From Eleginops maclovinus (Eukaryota; Chordata; Actinopteri; Perciformes; Eleginopidae), in NCBI RefSeq assembly GCF_036324505.1, contig NC_086351.1, positions 2,051,001-2,115,000 of the forward strand: 64,000 bases of DNA, read 5' to 3'. Each line of letters begins with the position of its first letter. The first letter of the stretch is position 1. The notes below the pieces were generated by a model that saw only the letters and a list, made by a program, of their open reading frames with translations, was not told the origin of the DNA and made no database searches. A program made the translations under genes and the position numbers. Below are positions 10,755-22,044 of the stretch, one piece after another.

Positions 10755-13700
10755 CAGACAGAGAAAAAGAGCTCTCATTAATATTAAAGACAACGTGCTT
10801 CTACTTCAATAAAAAGAGGAGACTTCACATCTGAAACTCCATCCACATCATGATGTGCAGCCAGACAAACAACCCCTCAGAAACTGATTCAACTCCAGAT
10901 CACAACGTCTACAAAGAAGCAGCCCCTCAGTCTGAGTAAAGAACACAGGATGTAAGGTCAGAGAACAACGGTCCTGCTGGAGATAGTTCAAAGGTTACTC
11001 ATCTTTTAAGACCTGGAGAAGGTTGAGATGCCGATGTCAATAATGATGTAGATACTTTTATAAATGTGATAGTAGATAGTTAAAAGTTCATTGATCATGG
11101 ATCAGAACAACCTCATGCCTCTCCCTCACACAGCTCATCAGTACTGACAGCATCTCCACTGACTCATGGAGCACAGAGAGAGTCTGTGGAAGCTCAAACA
11201 CTGTCCGTCACACATTCACTGTCTCTGCTGTTACTCTGACAAACATTCAGCCGTTTGGAAAGAAACGGGAAGTCATTTAAATGTCTTTGTACTCAGAAAA
11301 TGATGGGGTTATAAATATATAAATGATAAATACAGTACAAATAGAAAATCACATGAACTACAGCCAGGGATCTGACCTCAGGGTCTCCAGTCTGCAGTTT
11401 GGACTCTTTAGTCCAGAACTCAGCACCTCCACGACTGAATCCTCCAGACCTCTGTCCGTCAGCTCCAGCTCTCTCAGAGAGGAGGGGCCAGACTTCAGAG
11501 CTGAGGCCACGACTTCCCAGTCTAGGAATCCACAGTAAGGAATTCTGTTTGAACACACATTACAGGATTTGTTAAGATAAAAAAGGGGAAACTTTATATT
11601 TACTTCATGCATTTGATGAACCACATTTAGAATATAATGATGTGATTAACATCGGATGTTGGTCCGTTTAATATTTAATGGAGTGTGATCTGATCCCATG
11701 TCTGTCACGTCTTTGCTAGCTACCTTCTAGACTAGAGAAGACTAGAGTCAAAATCGATCAGATATTACTCTGTCTGATTTAACGATGAAGAAACTGCAGT
11801 CATGTAATAATGACTTCACTGCATTCACTGATATCTGTGAGACACTGCTGCATGCTGTGATCACATGCTGCTCTGATTAAATATCCTTCCTTTCTTCTGA
11901 CAAGGAAATGAAGAGAAGAAAGAACTGTAAAATGTTGTAATTATTGAAATCATTACAATAAATGTATTAATTAAATTGTGCTCTCACAGTGTCAACAGCA
12001 ACACGCTGTATCGTCTTTATTTGAAAAACTAAAATCCTTATCTCCACTTATTTATACAGTTAATCACATCTGGACTTACACAGCCTCTCTGCAGCTCCTC
12101 ACAGCTGGAATCAGTCTCTGTCGTCCCTCCTCTGATGTGTTGTCCTTCTCCAGGTCCAACTCATCCAGAACCTCCTCTGACATCTGCAGCCTGTAGGCCA
12201 GAGCTGAGGGGTGTTTCACAGAGAGTCTCTTTGATCTGTTCTCTGACTTCAGGAACTCTGTGATCTCCTGATGTACTGAGTGATCGTTCATCTCTGTCAG
12301 ACAGTGGAAGATGTTGATGCTCCTGTTGTCAGAAATGTTAGAACTTCTTATCTCCTTCAGGTTGTTGATGGCTCTCTGGGTGACTTCTGGACGGGTGTCT
12401 GTGCGACCCAGCAGGCCTCCTAAGAGTCTCTGGTTGGACTCCAGAGAGAGGCCGTGGAGAAAGCGGACAAACAGGTCCAGGTGGCCATTTTCACTTTTGA
12501 AAGATTTCTCCATGGCTCTCTTTAGGAAGACGTCCAGGGATGGGTAATCCTGATCACTGCTATACCTGTTGTCATCGACCCAGTCTCCCTGCAGGAAGTC
12601 CTTCAGTACCGCAGTGTTCCTGTTGGTGTAGCAGTGCAGCATGTAGACTGCAGCCAGAAACTCCTGGACACTCAGATGAACAAAGCAGTAGACTGTTTTC
12701 TGGAAGGTCACGCTCTCTCTTTTGAAGATCTCTGTACAGACTCCTGAGTGCACCAAGGCCTCGGTGACATCAAGACCACAGCGCTGCAGGTCTTCTTGGT
12801 AGAACATAATGTCTCCTTTCTCCAGATGTTCAAACGCCAGCCTCCCCAGCTTCAGAAGAACCTCACTGTCAGCCTCCGTCAGCTGCTGTGGGCTCGTCTC
12901 ATGTCCCTCATGGTACTTCTGCTTCTTCCTCTTTGTCAGGACCAGCAGGAAGTGTGAGTACATGTCAGTGAGGGTCTTGGGCAGCTCTCCTCTCTGGTCT
13001 GTAGTCAACATGTGGTCCACAACTGCAGCAGTGATCCAGCAGAAGACTGGGATCAGACACATGATGTGGAGGCTCCTGGAGCTCTTGATGTGAGAGATGA
13101 TTCTGCTGGACAGTTCTTCATCTCTGGATCTCCTCCTGAAGTACTGCTCCTTCTGAGCGTCAGTGAAGCCTCGTACTTCTGTCACCCTGTCCACACACTT
13201 AGGAGGGATCTGATTGGCCGCTGCAGGTCTGGAAGTGATCCAGACGAGAGCTGAAGGAAGCAGCTTCCCCCTGATGAGGTTTGTCAGCAGCACGTTGACT
13301 GAGGATTGCTGTGAGACATCAGACACAACCTCACTTTTTCTGAAATCCAGAGAGAGTCTGCTTTCATCCAGGCCGTCAAAGATGAACAGCACTTTACAGA
13401 CAGCCAGCTGCTCTGCTGTGACCTTCTGTAAGGCTGGATGGAAAACATGGATCAGCCTGAGAAGACTGTACTGCTCAGCTTTGATCAGGTTCAGCTCCCT
13501 GAAGGAGAGCGGGATCACCAGACTCACATCTTGGTTCTCCAAACCCTCGGCCCAGTCCAGAGTGAACTTCTGCACTGAGAAGGTTTTTCCAACTCCAGCG
13601 ACGCCGTTGGTCAGGACCACTCTGATGTGGGTCTGATGGTAAGCTAAGGCTTTAAAGATGTCCTGGCACTTGAGTCGAGTTTCATGGAGGGTCTCCTTCT

Positions 13701-16700
13701 TGAAAGCCATCTCCAGCTGCCTCACCTCATGTTGGGTATTAACCTCTTCACTCCGTCCTTGTGTGATGTAGAGCTCAGTGAAAATCCTGTTGAGGAGGGT
13801 TTCACTTTCATCAGTTCCTTCAGTCACACGTTCACATCTCCTCCTCAGACTGATCCTATGGTCCTCTAAAACCTGCTGCAGACCACCATCTGCAAAGAGA
13901 AGGAAACAGAGGACAAAGGAAAAAGGTTTAAAGAATCTGAAGATAGAAAGGGAACAACAGTCTGCTGTGAAACCTATCACATAAACCATGAAGACTCCAG
14001 CAGACAGATGTTCAGACTTACTCTGTACAGCTCTGGTCTGACTGGCTGTCTGCAGTCCAGCTCTGGTTCTGGATCTTTTTCCACACTGGGGACAGGGGGA
14101 GTCTCCTGATGGAGCTCGCTGCTCCCAGTATGAGGTGATGCACTGTCTGCAGAACCAGTGTCCACAGCTGGTAGAGACTGGATCCTTCAGGACGTCCTGA
14201 CACAGAGCACAGCTGGACAGCTGCTCCTCCACAGGAACAGGACTCTTCCTCTTCCCTCTGTGGAGAGGAACACATCCTTTATAGCACACTGCATTACTGG
14301 AGGCTGATTTTCACCAGTGTTACAACCCAAGGTGGGAATTTCTACATCTCTGTAAAATATATCTTTGTGATCAGGTAGTTTACACTTCACATTATTATAA
14401 AACCAAACAGCATCCTGTCATGACATCACCCAGAAGAGCACCCAGCGTGTTCCCTGCTGAGACACACACATCAGCTGCGTCTATTCCACCTGGCTGTGCA
14501 CTTCTTCTTATTTCCTCTGCCTGCTTGTGAAGCCTCTTTGAGCACCAGGAAAAGTGCTATATATCAAAACAAGGTTTCATTATTTTCAATCTGGTATACT
14601 AGCAGCATTATAAACCCAATGTACATAGAATTTGCAAACAGATGAAAAGGATGCCAGAACAACAACATAGAGAGTGATTTGTAAAAAGCCTGAGTTAGTG
14701 CTTTGGCCGGTCTGTCTCCAACACAACATTTCCAAATGTTTTCTGAATGGATTGGTTTGATTAAAGCTAGGCTAACCTTGTAGCTGCTCCGTCAACACTC
14801 AACATAACTTCCTCTAGTCACCAGGACAGCAGTGACTATATAGACAGTCTCTGGGTTATACCCATACCTTAATAACACTGATTGAATGTGAGGGACTGTA
14901 GAGCTCTGGGTGCTGATGGTTTCCAGGAGCACAATCTCAACACTGACAGGTTCTTGTAACAGAGCTCCACAAGCTTTACACTCCAGTTTAGATTTTAAAC
15001 GTTGCACGAATCTGCAGCTGACATGAATTTCACATCTTCACTTTATTCCTGTTGCCAGGCACGGGTCTGGGTCTTTGCATTGACTCTACATGTATCTACA
15101 TCTATTCTATTGGCTAATGTTAAACACAACCAGCTCACCAGGAATGACTGTTTATTAACAAACATCTTAAAAATACATATCATAAACATGACCACTTTAT
15201 GTGCAATTTAAACCCATTGTGTGGCACTGCTTCAATGATAATATAATAGCAGATTGAAATATCATTAAATAATGTTAGCTTACTGTACTGCGTTTGTTCT
15301 GCACTACACTGTGCACATAGCATTAAGGAAGAAAAGTTTAAACTATCAGATTATATAAAAACTGAACCCTCTTCAGGTCAGTTTGCAGTAGGAACAGTCT
15401 CTTACTTCCTGTCTGAGGGTCCACGTTCATTACTGAAGTTTATAGGTTGATATTTAGACCCGTCACTCTTCAGAGACAGACAGCTGGAGACTGGAGACTC
15501 TGCTCTCTGTCTGTGGAAACAACACACACACACACATCATCAGTTCATTCAAAGAGCAGCGTTTGACTTCTGTCTGTTCACCTTGTTCTGCCTTTGCAGA
15601 TGAAAAAGTTAAAAGTAATAAGTTAAGTTAAAATTCATCAGTTCATACGTAGATTTAAAAAGTGTATGTTCTTGGTTGTAAGAAACTGCGTCAGAGTGAG
15701 TGGTCTTTTCTTTGGTCTCGAGAAACCGCATCGTAGTGAGCGCTCAGTGCGTTAGCAGCAGCTATGTAACCAGCGCGGTTGTTCTCCTCATTACATGCTC
15801 AGGAGAGCTGAGGCACGCACAGACAGATAAGCAGACTGTTAAAATCATATTGTCAAAGGTTACAAACGCTTTTGCCTTGGAGAATATTTGTCTGTAAGTA
15901 TTATAAGTGGTCAAATGTGTATTTTATATCAAGACCTACTTGTTGTGTTTTTATGAGTATAGCCTACTCCGCTAACGTTAGCTCATGCTGAGATGCTATT
16001 TTGTGTTAACATGCTAACTCTTCTCAGTTTGTTCATTTGTGGAGGCTAATTGAAATGTACTCATTCTATGCCAACTCACACTGTGTTTTAAGTAAGTAAA
16101 GTGTGTTTATTTCTGTAATCTGCAGTTTTACGGTGATGTTGGAAAAAAGAAGACTTCATTAAAGGACAAGAAAAGTCAAGCCTTGTGGTTTTTTGGAGGG
16201 CTTCTAGCTAACCGTTATCTGACTGTCTAGCCTTGCATCGGCACATGCACTGCGAGGGCAGTACACACCTGATTAAAGTTCTTTAGACTGATGTTCTGTT
16301 TTTGAGTCATGCTTGTGGGTTTCTGCTGTCACAATTCAAGAGGGAAACGTTTCACATGTTTGGATTTTATTTGATGAACACGACACAAAGTCCTACATGT
16401 GGAGTGAGAGAAGGATTTCACTGGAGCAGATTATTATTTACGCAGCAAGAGTTCAATTAAGCTTTATTACTGTACTCTACTAAGTTTCTTAACTGGGATC
16501 ATTTAAGGTTTAGATTATCAGATAGCATAAAAACGGAATCCTGTTCAGGTGAGTTTACAGTAGAAACAGAGTCTTACTTCCTGTCTGAGGGTCCAGGTTC
16601 ATTACTGAAGTATATAGGTTGATATTTAGACCGGTCACTCTTCAGAGACAGACCGCTGGAGACTGAAGATCTGTCCTCTTCCTCCTCTTTTAAATGACTC

Positions 16701-16702
16701 AT
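5774..16702 (-). CDS. NLRC3-like receptor: RING-FISNA-NACHT-LRR
   Basis: Predicted cytosolic NLR of innate immunity. Exons (minus, 5' to 3'): 16578-16702 (ATG at 16702), 15406-15510, 14022-14257, 12080-13889, 11377-11544, then seven 174-nt LRR exons at 10436, 9659, 8882, 8105, 7328, 6551 and 5774 (low ends). All junctions are GT-AG and phase-compatible, giving about 1220 residues to the end of the last LRR. Exons 1-2 encode repeated leader peptides sharing LSLKSD-SKYQPI-FSNE-GPSDRK. RING C3HC4 (about residues 93-136) starts [25 protein letters not shown] begins near 156. NACHT has Walker A GVAGVGKT (about 251) and Walker B FIFDGLDE (about 324). LRRs follow. RING and NACHT in one teleost NLR fit known expanded fish NLR families. 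The C-terminal end is uncertain, and a 5' UTR exon upstream is likely. Confidence 0.85.
10911..11060 (-). pseudogene. Decayed relic of an LRR unit
   Basis: The stretch resembles the acceptor side of an array unit: remnants of the first LRR codons, CAGTCTGAGTAAAGAACACA, then diverged intron sequence ending in CTGGAGAAGG-like bases. The body of the exon is missing. It looks like an older unit that lost its coding part and escaped homogenisation, between the array and the first LRR exon at 11377. Confidence 0.45.
14530..14592. repeat. Short teleost retroposon-tail fragment
   Basis: GAGCACCAGGAAAAGTGCTA followed by TATATCAAA resembles the 3' tail (gtgctatataaataaa-type) of common fish SINE/LINE elements. 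Only a short remnant remains, in an intron of the NLR gene. Confidence 0.4.
14792..15007 (-). pseudogene. Possible degenerate RING-like exon remnant
   Basis: The minus strand has an open stretch reading [16 protein letters not shown], which resembles the start of the gene's RING exon ([14 protein letters not shown]) but lacks the CGHxFC part and later cysteines. It sits between leader exon 2 and the true RING exon, whose phases join without it. Possibly a decayed duplicate; chance similarity is not excluded. Confidence 0.25.
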
Positions 16703-16714
16703 CTTCTCCAGTCT

Positions 16715-16715
<1 letters not shown>

Positions 16716-16751
<36 letters not shown>
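16716..16751. repeat. (CA)n microsatellite at the NLR leader exon acceptor
   Basis: About 18 CA units. On the minus strand this is (TG)n running directly into TCAG just before the first NLR coding exon (ATG at 16702), so the dinucleotide run occupies the polypyrimidine position of the probable acceptor. Confidence 0.9.
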
Positions 16752-16752
<1 letters not shown>

Positions 16753-16829
16753 GCATCTTAATAATGAACTTGGTTAGAATACAACAAAGCAGACTACAGA
16801 CAGACTGCCCTCCATCTTGACACATGTTA

Positions 16830-17060
16830 TGGAACTATGATAGGGTGACCAGATTTGAGGTGGCGAAAAAGAGGAAACTTGCGATTGTTGAGGGGGGGGG
16901 GTGCATTAAAATACAGATAAAACTCAACCGAATCATTCTTAATTTGATTTTGAAACCTTGTCAAGTGGAGATTGTCAGTGAAGAATCAAAACAGAAAAGC
17001 AATTCCTTATCAAATGGAAGTTTTTGTGTCCTATTGACAACAAGTGGAAAGAACTAAATA
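16830..17060. repeat. Probable transposon fragment starting TAGGGTGACCAGAT
   Basis: The segment begins with TAGGGTGACCAGAT and continues to a GAAAAAGAGGA-like and a poly-G stretch, a pattern I associate with dispersed fish DNA-transposon copies. The family is not assigned and ends are not defined. Confidence 0.35.
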
Positions 17061-17356
17061 AAAAAAAGAAGTGAAAAGACAGTTTTTATTTTCCATATTG
17101 CATTTGGGACTTCTGGGAATGTATTCTTTCTCCACTTAAAGAACCTGATAAACAACAAAATGTGTGAAGGCAGCAAAGACACAATTGAAATGTGAGAAGC
17201 TACTTTTTAAATCTAGTATAATGTACTTGCAACACAAGGAAAGGTCACAAAAGACGAGGGGTTTGCTAGCAGAATGACTGCAGGCTCAGTGTCACCTAAA
17301 ACCCCCCTGAGAGCGCTTAATGATGGGTGTCGTCACGGACCATCTGTCCCCCTCAG

Positions 17357-17440
17357 ATGGACACTCTGGTGAAGAAGACCTCTGACATGGAGATGGACCT
17401 GAAGAGGACCAGGAGTGGACGCATCATCGGGTCCACCACG
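17357..17440 (+). CDS. Orphan 28-codon exon of an unrecognised gene
   Basis: An 84-nt open segment lies between a CCCCCTCAG acceptor and a GTCAGT donor, phase 0 in and 0 out. It begins MDTLVKKTSDMEMDL and ends SGRIIGSTT, a basic, hydrophilic peptide. Codon use looks coding. I do not recognise the protein. The gypsy element starts 46 bp after its donor, so if the exon is real the retrotransposon sits in its downstream intron. Confidence 0.45.
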
Positions 17441-17486
17441 GTCAGTGAGCCACTTTAAAACTCAACAAGTCGCTCTGTACTGTAAG

Positions 17487-17650
17487 TGTAGCGAGAGCAG
17501 ATGTGTACCTGTTGTATAGGGAACATATTAGGAGACGGACATACAGGAAGTAGGCAGGAAGTTGTAATACAGTTAATAAAGTGAACTGGACTACTAGTTG
17601 GCTCCTGTCTGGAACTATATATATATTCGACATGTACAGAACATGTTACA
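17487..17650 (+). repeat. 5' LTR of the gypsy element
   Basis: 164 bp, identical by eye to 22045-22208. It contains AATAAA (in AGTTAATAAAGTG) and an AT-rich TATATATATA stretch near its 3' end. The primer-binding site follows at 17651. Confidence 0.95.
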
Positions 17651-17889
17651 TGGTGTCAGAAGCGTGCTGAATCCCGCCTCAGACGGTCGCTTGGAAGAAA
17701 TTGCCCGTCAAGTTGCGGTAAATAATTAATTAGCGCGTAAATCGCGGTAGGTTCAAAAACTAGGCTAACGCTAGCCAGCAGTTAGAAACTGTGCAGCAAG
17801 CTAGTTAGACAGACAACGAGGGAGCCTGTCGGCACGGGACGTTAAGAGACAACGCAGAGAAGCCAGACAACGATACAAGGAAAGAAACA

Positions 17890-20800
17890 ATGGATTCCCT
17901 TTTCTCCATAAGCCCACCAGAAAACTTTGACTTTTCGGACTTTGCTAACTGGCCCAATTGGATTCGTCGGTTTGAAAGGTTCCGAGTTGCAGCTGGACTG
18001 GACAAGAAAGATGAAGATTATCAGGTGAATTCATTAGTATATGCAATGGGCGATAAAGCAGATGATGTTCTGTCCACGCTAGGCTTAAGTGCTGAAGATG
18101 CAAAGAAATACAAAGAGGTTAAAGAAGCCTTTAATAAATACTTCATAAGCAAATACAATGTAATATATGAGAGGGCTCGTTTCAATAAGAGAAGCCAAGA
18201 GCCAGGGGAATCTGCTGAAGCCTTCATCTCTGCAGTTTATAAGTTATCTGAGCACTGTCAATATGGCCCGCTGCAAGATGAAATGATCAGAGACAGACTA
18301 GTGGTAGGAATAAGGCATCACACCCTGTCTAAAAAGCTGCAAATGGACAGTGAATTAACACTGGAAAAGGCTGTTACTAAAATTAGGCAACATGAAGAAA
18401 TTAAAAAACAGCAACCAACAGTGAGAGAAACAAAACCTACAGAACAAAGAGAGGCCAATGTGGACTTTCTGAAATTCAAGAAAAAGTCAAACAGAGAGTA
18501 CCAGACAGGGAAGACGTCCTATGGAAAGGGACAAAAGGATTTCCAGAAAGGACAGAAAAACTGTGGACGATGTGGAAAAGGACCACCACACTCTCTAAAT
18601 AACTGTGCTGCAAGGGATGCTGAATGCCGAAAGTGTCAGAAGAGAGGACATTTTGCAGCTGTTTGTAAATCAGGGAGAGTAGGGGCAGTTTTCGAGGCAG
18701 AAGAAGAGGATACTCTTTTCCTGGGAGCAGTGTCCACAGGAAAGAAATCTGAAACATGGAAAAAAACACTAAGAGTGAATGGTCAAGACATTACCTTCAA
18801 GCTGGATACAGGGGCGGACGCAACAGTCATCCCAGGTAATGCCTACTCAGAAAAATGGCACGGCCCACTCACCAAAGCATCCATACCATTGTGTGGACCC
18901 AGCAATGAACCTCTAAAGGTGAGAGGTCAGTTTCATGGTGTCATGAAATATAAAGAGAGAACAACAACACAACCAGTGTATGTAGTACAAAAGCTAGCTA
19001 CTCCTCTACTGGGTCTGCCAGCAATCTCAGATCTAAAACTACTGCATTTAGTCGACAGTGTAATAGAGCTAGAGGCTGACATGAAGAAACAATACCCCAA
19101 AGTCTTCACAGGACTGGGCTGCCTTACAGGGGAGTACAGAATCAAGTTGAAGCAAGACGTCAAGCCCTTCGCATTATCACTGCCACGACGTGTACCTCTA
19201 CCGCTGCATGACAAAGTCAAAGAGGAGCTCCAAAGAATGGAAAAAATGGGTGTGATTGTGCCCATTGAAGAGCCTACAGACTGGTGTGCAGGCATGGTGG
19301 TGGCACCAAAGCCCAAGGGAAAAATCAGAATCTGCTCTGATATGACCCATCTGAATGAGTATGTTTGCAGAGAAAGACTCATCTTGCCGGCCGTTGACGA
19401 AACCCTGGCCAAGCTTGCAGGTGCAACGGTCTTTACTAAGCTAGATGCTACAGCCGGATTCTGGCAGGTACCCCTACATCAAAAATCAGTCCCGCTGACC
19501 ACATTTATCACCCCGTTCGGGCGATACTGCTACAAGAGACTCCCATTCGGGATTTCATCCGCACCTGAGCATTTTCAAAAGAGGCTCACACAGATGCTGA
19601 CAGGGTTAGAGGGGACTGTATGCCATGCTGATGACATTCTCGTGTTTGGAACAACACGTGAACAACATGACCACAGGCTGTACAGAGTGTTAGGGCGGCT
19701 CCAGGAAGAGGGCCTGACTCTCAATAACGACAAGTGTCAGTTTGCGGTCAACAAGGTCATGTTCCTGGGCCACATCGTCAGTGCAGGAGGCATTGAAGCA
19801 GATCCAGGAAAAATTAAGGCAATCACAGAGATGCCCACGCCAAAAGACGCTGCAGACGTGAAAAGGTTTGTTGGCATGGTCAACTACGTGGGGAAATTCT
19901 CTCCACGGATATCAGAGCTCACACAACCGCTAAGAGAACTGCTCAAAACAGACACAGACTGGGTGTGGGGGAGTGCACAGCAGAGAGCGTTTGACGAGCT
20001 GCGTAAGGAACTGAGCTCACCAACAGTACTGGCACAGTACTGCCTACACAGAGAGACAATAGTTGCAGCAGACGCTTCGTCCTTTGGGCTGGGTGGAGTA
20101 TTGTCTCAGAAGCAGCTGTCTGGAGAATGGAGGCCAGTTGCCTTCATATCACGCAGCATGACAATCACGGAGCGTAGATACGCCCAGATAGAGAAGGAAG
20201 CGCTTGCACTGACCTGGGCGTGTGAACGGTTTCAGTCTTACCTGATAGGGATGGACTTTTTGATACAAACTGACCACAAACCTCTCATTTCACTGCTAGG
20301 CAGTAGAGCACTAGATGACTTGCCACCTCGCATTCTGAGGTTCAGGCTGCGGCTGCTTCGCTTCACGTACAAAATTGAACATGTGCCGGGGAAGAAATTG
20401 ATCACAGCGGATGCACTGTCCAGGGCACCGATTCAAGCCCCGCCTACACCAGAGGACGAGCAGCTGGAAGAGGATGTGTGTGTCTCCATCAACCTAATAA
20501 TGGAGCACTTCCCAGCGTCAGAGCAGAGGTTGGTGCAGATCAAGACAGCACAAGATTCAGATGATGTCTGCAAAAGGCTGAAAGGCATGGTGCAAACAGG
20601 TTGGCCTCAGAACAGAAAAGCTCTTCCACCACAACTGCAGCTGTACTGGCAGTATCAACAGGACCTGCTCGTTGTAGACGGACTACTGATGAAAGGCGAA
20701 AGACTCGTCATCCCAGTCACAATGCAAGAGGACATGATTAACAAAATACATGAAGGTCACCAAGGCATGACAAAGTGTGTTGCCAGAGCGCAGCAGTCAA

Positions 20801-21684
20801 TGTGGTGGCCAGGTCTGACCAAACAGATCAAACAGAGAGTGGAAAACTGTGCAACCTGTGCACGAGAGGCTCACAACGCGCCAGAGCCACTGCTGACCAC
20901 TACGTTGCCGGAGAGGCCATGGCAGCGTGTGGCAGTGGATCTTTTCCAGTGGGACAATGCCATGTACCTTGTGGTTATTGACTACTATTCGCGCTACATA
21001 GAAGTGGCTAACCTTACCTCCACCACCACAGCCCACGTGACAGGAAAGCTGAAGTCTATCTTTGCCCGTCATGGAGTCCCGGAGACTGTCATCTCGGACA
21101 ATGGCCCCCAGTTCTCTGCAGCGGAGTTTGCAGCCTTCGCCAGGGACTATGACTTCACGCACACAACCAGCAGCCCCCGCTACCCTCAAAGTAACGGAGA
21201 GGCTGAGAGGGCAGTGAGGACGGTGAAATCTCTCCTGAAAAAGGGGGAAGATCCACACAAGGCTCTCATGGCCTACAGGGCCACTCCTTTGACACACGGC
21301 TCATCCCCTGCACAGCTGCTAATGGGCCGCAACATCAGGACACCCCTGCCGGTCAGTCAAGAGAAACTACAACCTGGATGGCCTGACCTCCAGGATTTCA
21401 GAAAGAAGGACCAGGACTTAAAAGAACAACAGGCCTCCTGGTTCAACAAACGACACAACACAAAGACAAGACAAGAGCTCAGACCAGGACAAAAGGTCTG
21501 GGTGAAGAACACAAAAGAAACAGGGACTGTCAGTGGTTCAGCTCAGACACCTAGGTCTTACAACATAGACCTGCCCTCAGGAACTCTCAGGCGGAACAGA
21601 TCTCACATCCGGGTCATTCCAGAGACTACCAGAGAGACTAGATTGGGCCGGACCATAAGACCACCAAACAGGCTGAATTTGTAG
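17890..21684 (+). CDS. Gypsy gag-pol polyprotein, 1264 aa, single ORF
   Basis: Encodes all functions for retrotransposition in one frame. The gag region comes first, followed by two zinc knuckles (about residues 225-239, variant spacing; 246-259, canonical C-x2-C-x4-H-x4-C). Aspartic protease has LDTGADATVIP (Asp at about 306). Reverse transcriptase has LPFGISSAPEHFQ and the catalytic box CHADDILVFG (about 578), with His-Ala where YxDD is usual. RNase H has VAADASSFGLGG and TDHKPLI. Integrase has an HHCC finger ending CATC, then the D-D-E core with AVDLF, ISDNGPQF (about D1070) and NGEAERAV. The first ATG gives a normal gag start about 240 bp after the LTR. There is no frameshift or internal stop. 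It resembles the vertebrate proteins labelled K02A2.6-like (Mag-type gypsy, inferred). Confidence 0.97.
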   Translation: MDSLFSISPPENFDFSDFANWPNWIRRFERFRVAAGLDKKDEDYQVNSLVYAMGDKADDVLSTLGLSAEDAKKYKEVKEAFNKYFISKYNVIYERARFNKRSQEPGESAEAFISAVYKLSEHCQYGPLQDEMIRDRLVVGIRHHTLSKKLQMDSELTLEKAVTKIRQHEEIKKQQPTVRETKPTEQREANVDFLKFKKKSNREYQTGKTSYGKGQKDFQKGQKNCGRCGKGPPHSLNNCAARDAECRKCQKRGHFAAVCKSGRVGAVFEAEEEDTLFLGAVSTGKKSETWKKTLRVNGQDITFKLDTGADATVIPGNAYSEKWHGPLTKASIPLCGPSNEPLKVRGQFHGVMKYKERTTTQPVYVVQKLATPLLGLPAISDLKLLHLVDSVIELEADMKKQYPKVFTGLGCLTGEYRIKLKQDVKPFALSLPRRVPLPLHDKVKEELQRMEKMGVIVPIEEPTDWCAGMVVAPKPKGKIRICSDMTHLNEYVCRERLILPAVDETLAKLAGATVFTKLDATAGFWQVPLHQKSVPLTTFITPFGRYCYKRLPFGISSAPEHFQKRLTQMLTGLEGTVCHADDILVFGTTREQHDHRLYRVLGRLQEEGLTLNNDKCQFAVNKVMFLGHIVSAGGIEADPGKIKAITEMPTPKDAADVKRFVGMVNYVGKFSPRISELTQPLRELLKTDTDWVWGSAQQRAFDELRKELSSPTVLAQYCLHRETIVAADASSFGLGGVLSQKQLSGEWRPVAFISRSMTITERRYAQIEKEALALTWACERFQSYLIGMDFLIQTDHKPLISLLGSRALDDLPPRILRFRLRLLRFTYKIEHVPGKKLITADALSRAPIQAPPTPEDEQLEEDVCVSINLIMEHFPASEQRLVQIKTAQDSDDVCKRLKGMVQTGWPQNRKALPPQLQLYWQYQQDLLVVDGLLMKGERLVIPVTMQEDMINKIHEGHQGMTKCVARAQQSMWWPGLTKQIKQRVENCATCAREAHNAPEPLLTTTLPERPWQRVAVDLFQWDNAMYLVVIDYYSRYIEVANLTSTTTAHVTGKLKSIFARHGVPETVISDNGPQFSAAEFAAFARDYDFTHTTSSPRYPQSNGEAERAVRTVKSLLKKGEDPHKALMAYRATPLTHGSSPAQLLMGRNIRTPLPVSQEKLQPGWPDLQDFRKKDQDLKEQQASWFNKRHNTKTRQELRPGQKVWVKNTKETGTVSGSAQTPRSYNIDLPSGTLRRNRSHIRVIPETTRETRLGRTIRPPNRLNL

Positions 21685-22044
21685 ACTAGCTAGAAAGCTG
21701 TGGTTTGGTTCACAGGGCAGAATAAACCCTGCACAGCTTGGGGACCCGGGTAGTCCACGCCGACCCCTAGAGAAGAAAGAGTTATGTTTTGAAAAAAAAA
21801 AAAAGGAAGAAAGAATTTCTTAATGGAAAATTATTATGTGTTCTACTATATGTTTAATGTTGACAGGAGATGTTATGCACTACTGAAAAGAAGAAAAAAA
21901 ACAGGAAAGGAAAAGTAATGCTGGGGACTTGAATGTTTAATGGTTTAATATGTCAATATGTTATACTGGTCAAGTTTATCTACAGGTACAGTAAAAACAA
22001 AAGAAGTTATTTTAAGAATCTGACAAGTAACTAAAGGGGGGAGA

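Noticed and set aside
12311..13636. Plus-strand ORFs across the NACHT region
   Set aside because: Antisense to the NACHT exon, with no motifs; the minus-strand protein has Walker A and B.
18021..21297. Minus-strand ORFs of up to 166 codons inside the gypsy element
   Set aside because: Antisense to gag-pol, whose domains are all on the plus strand.
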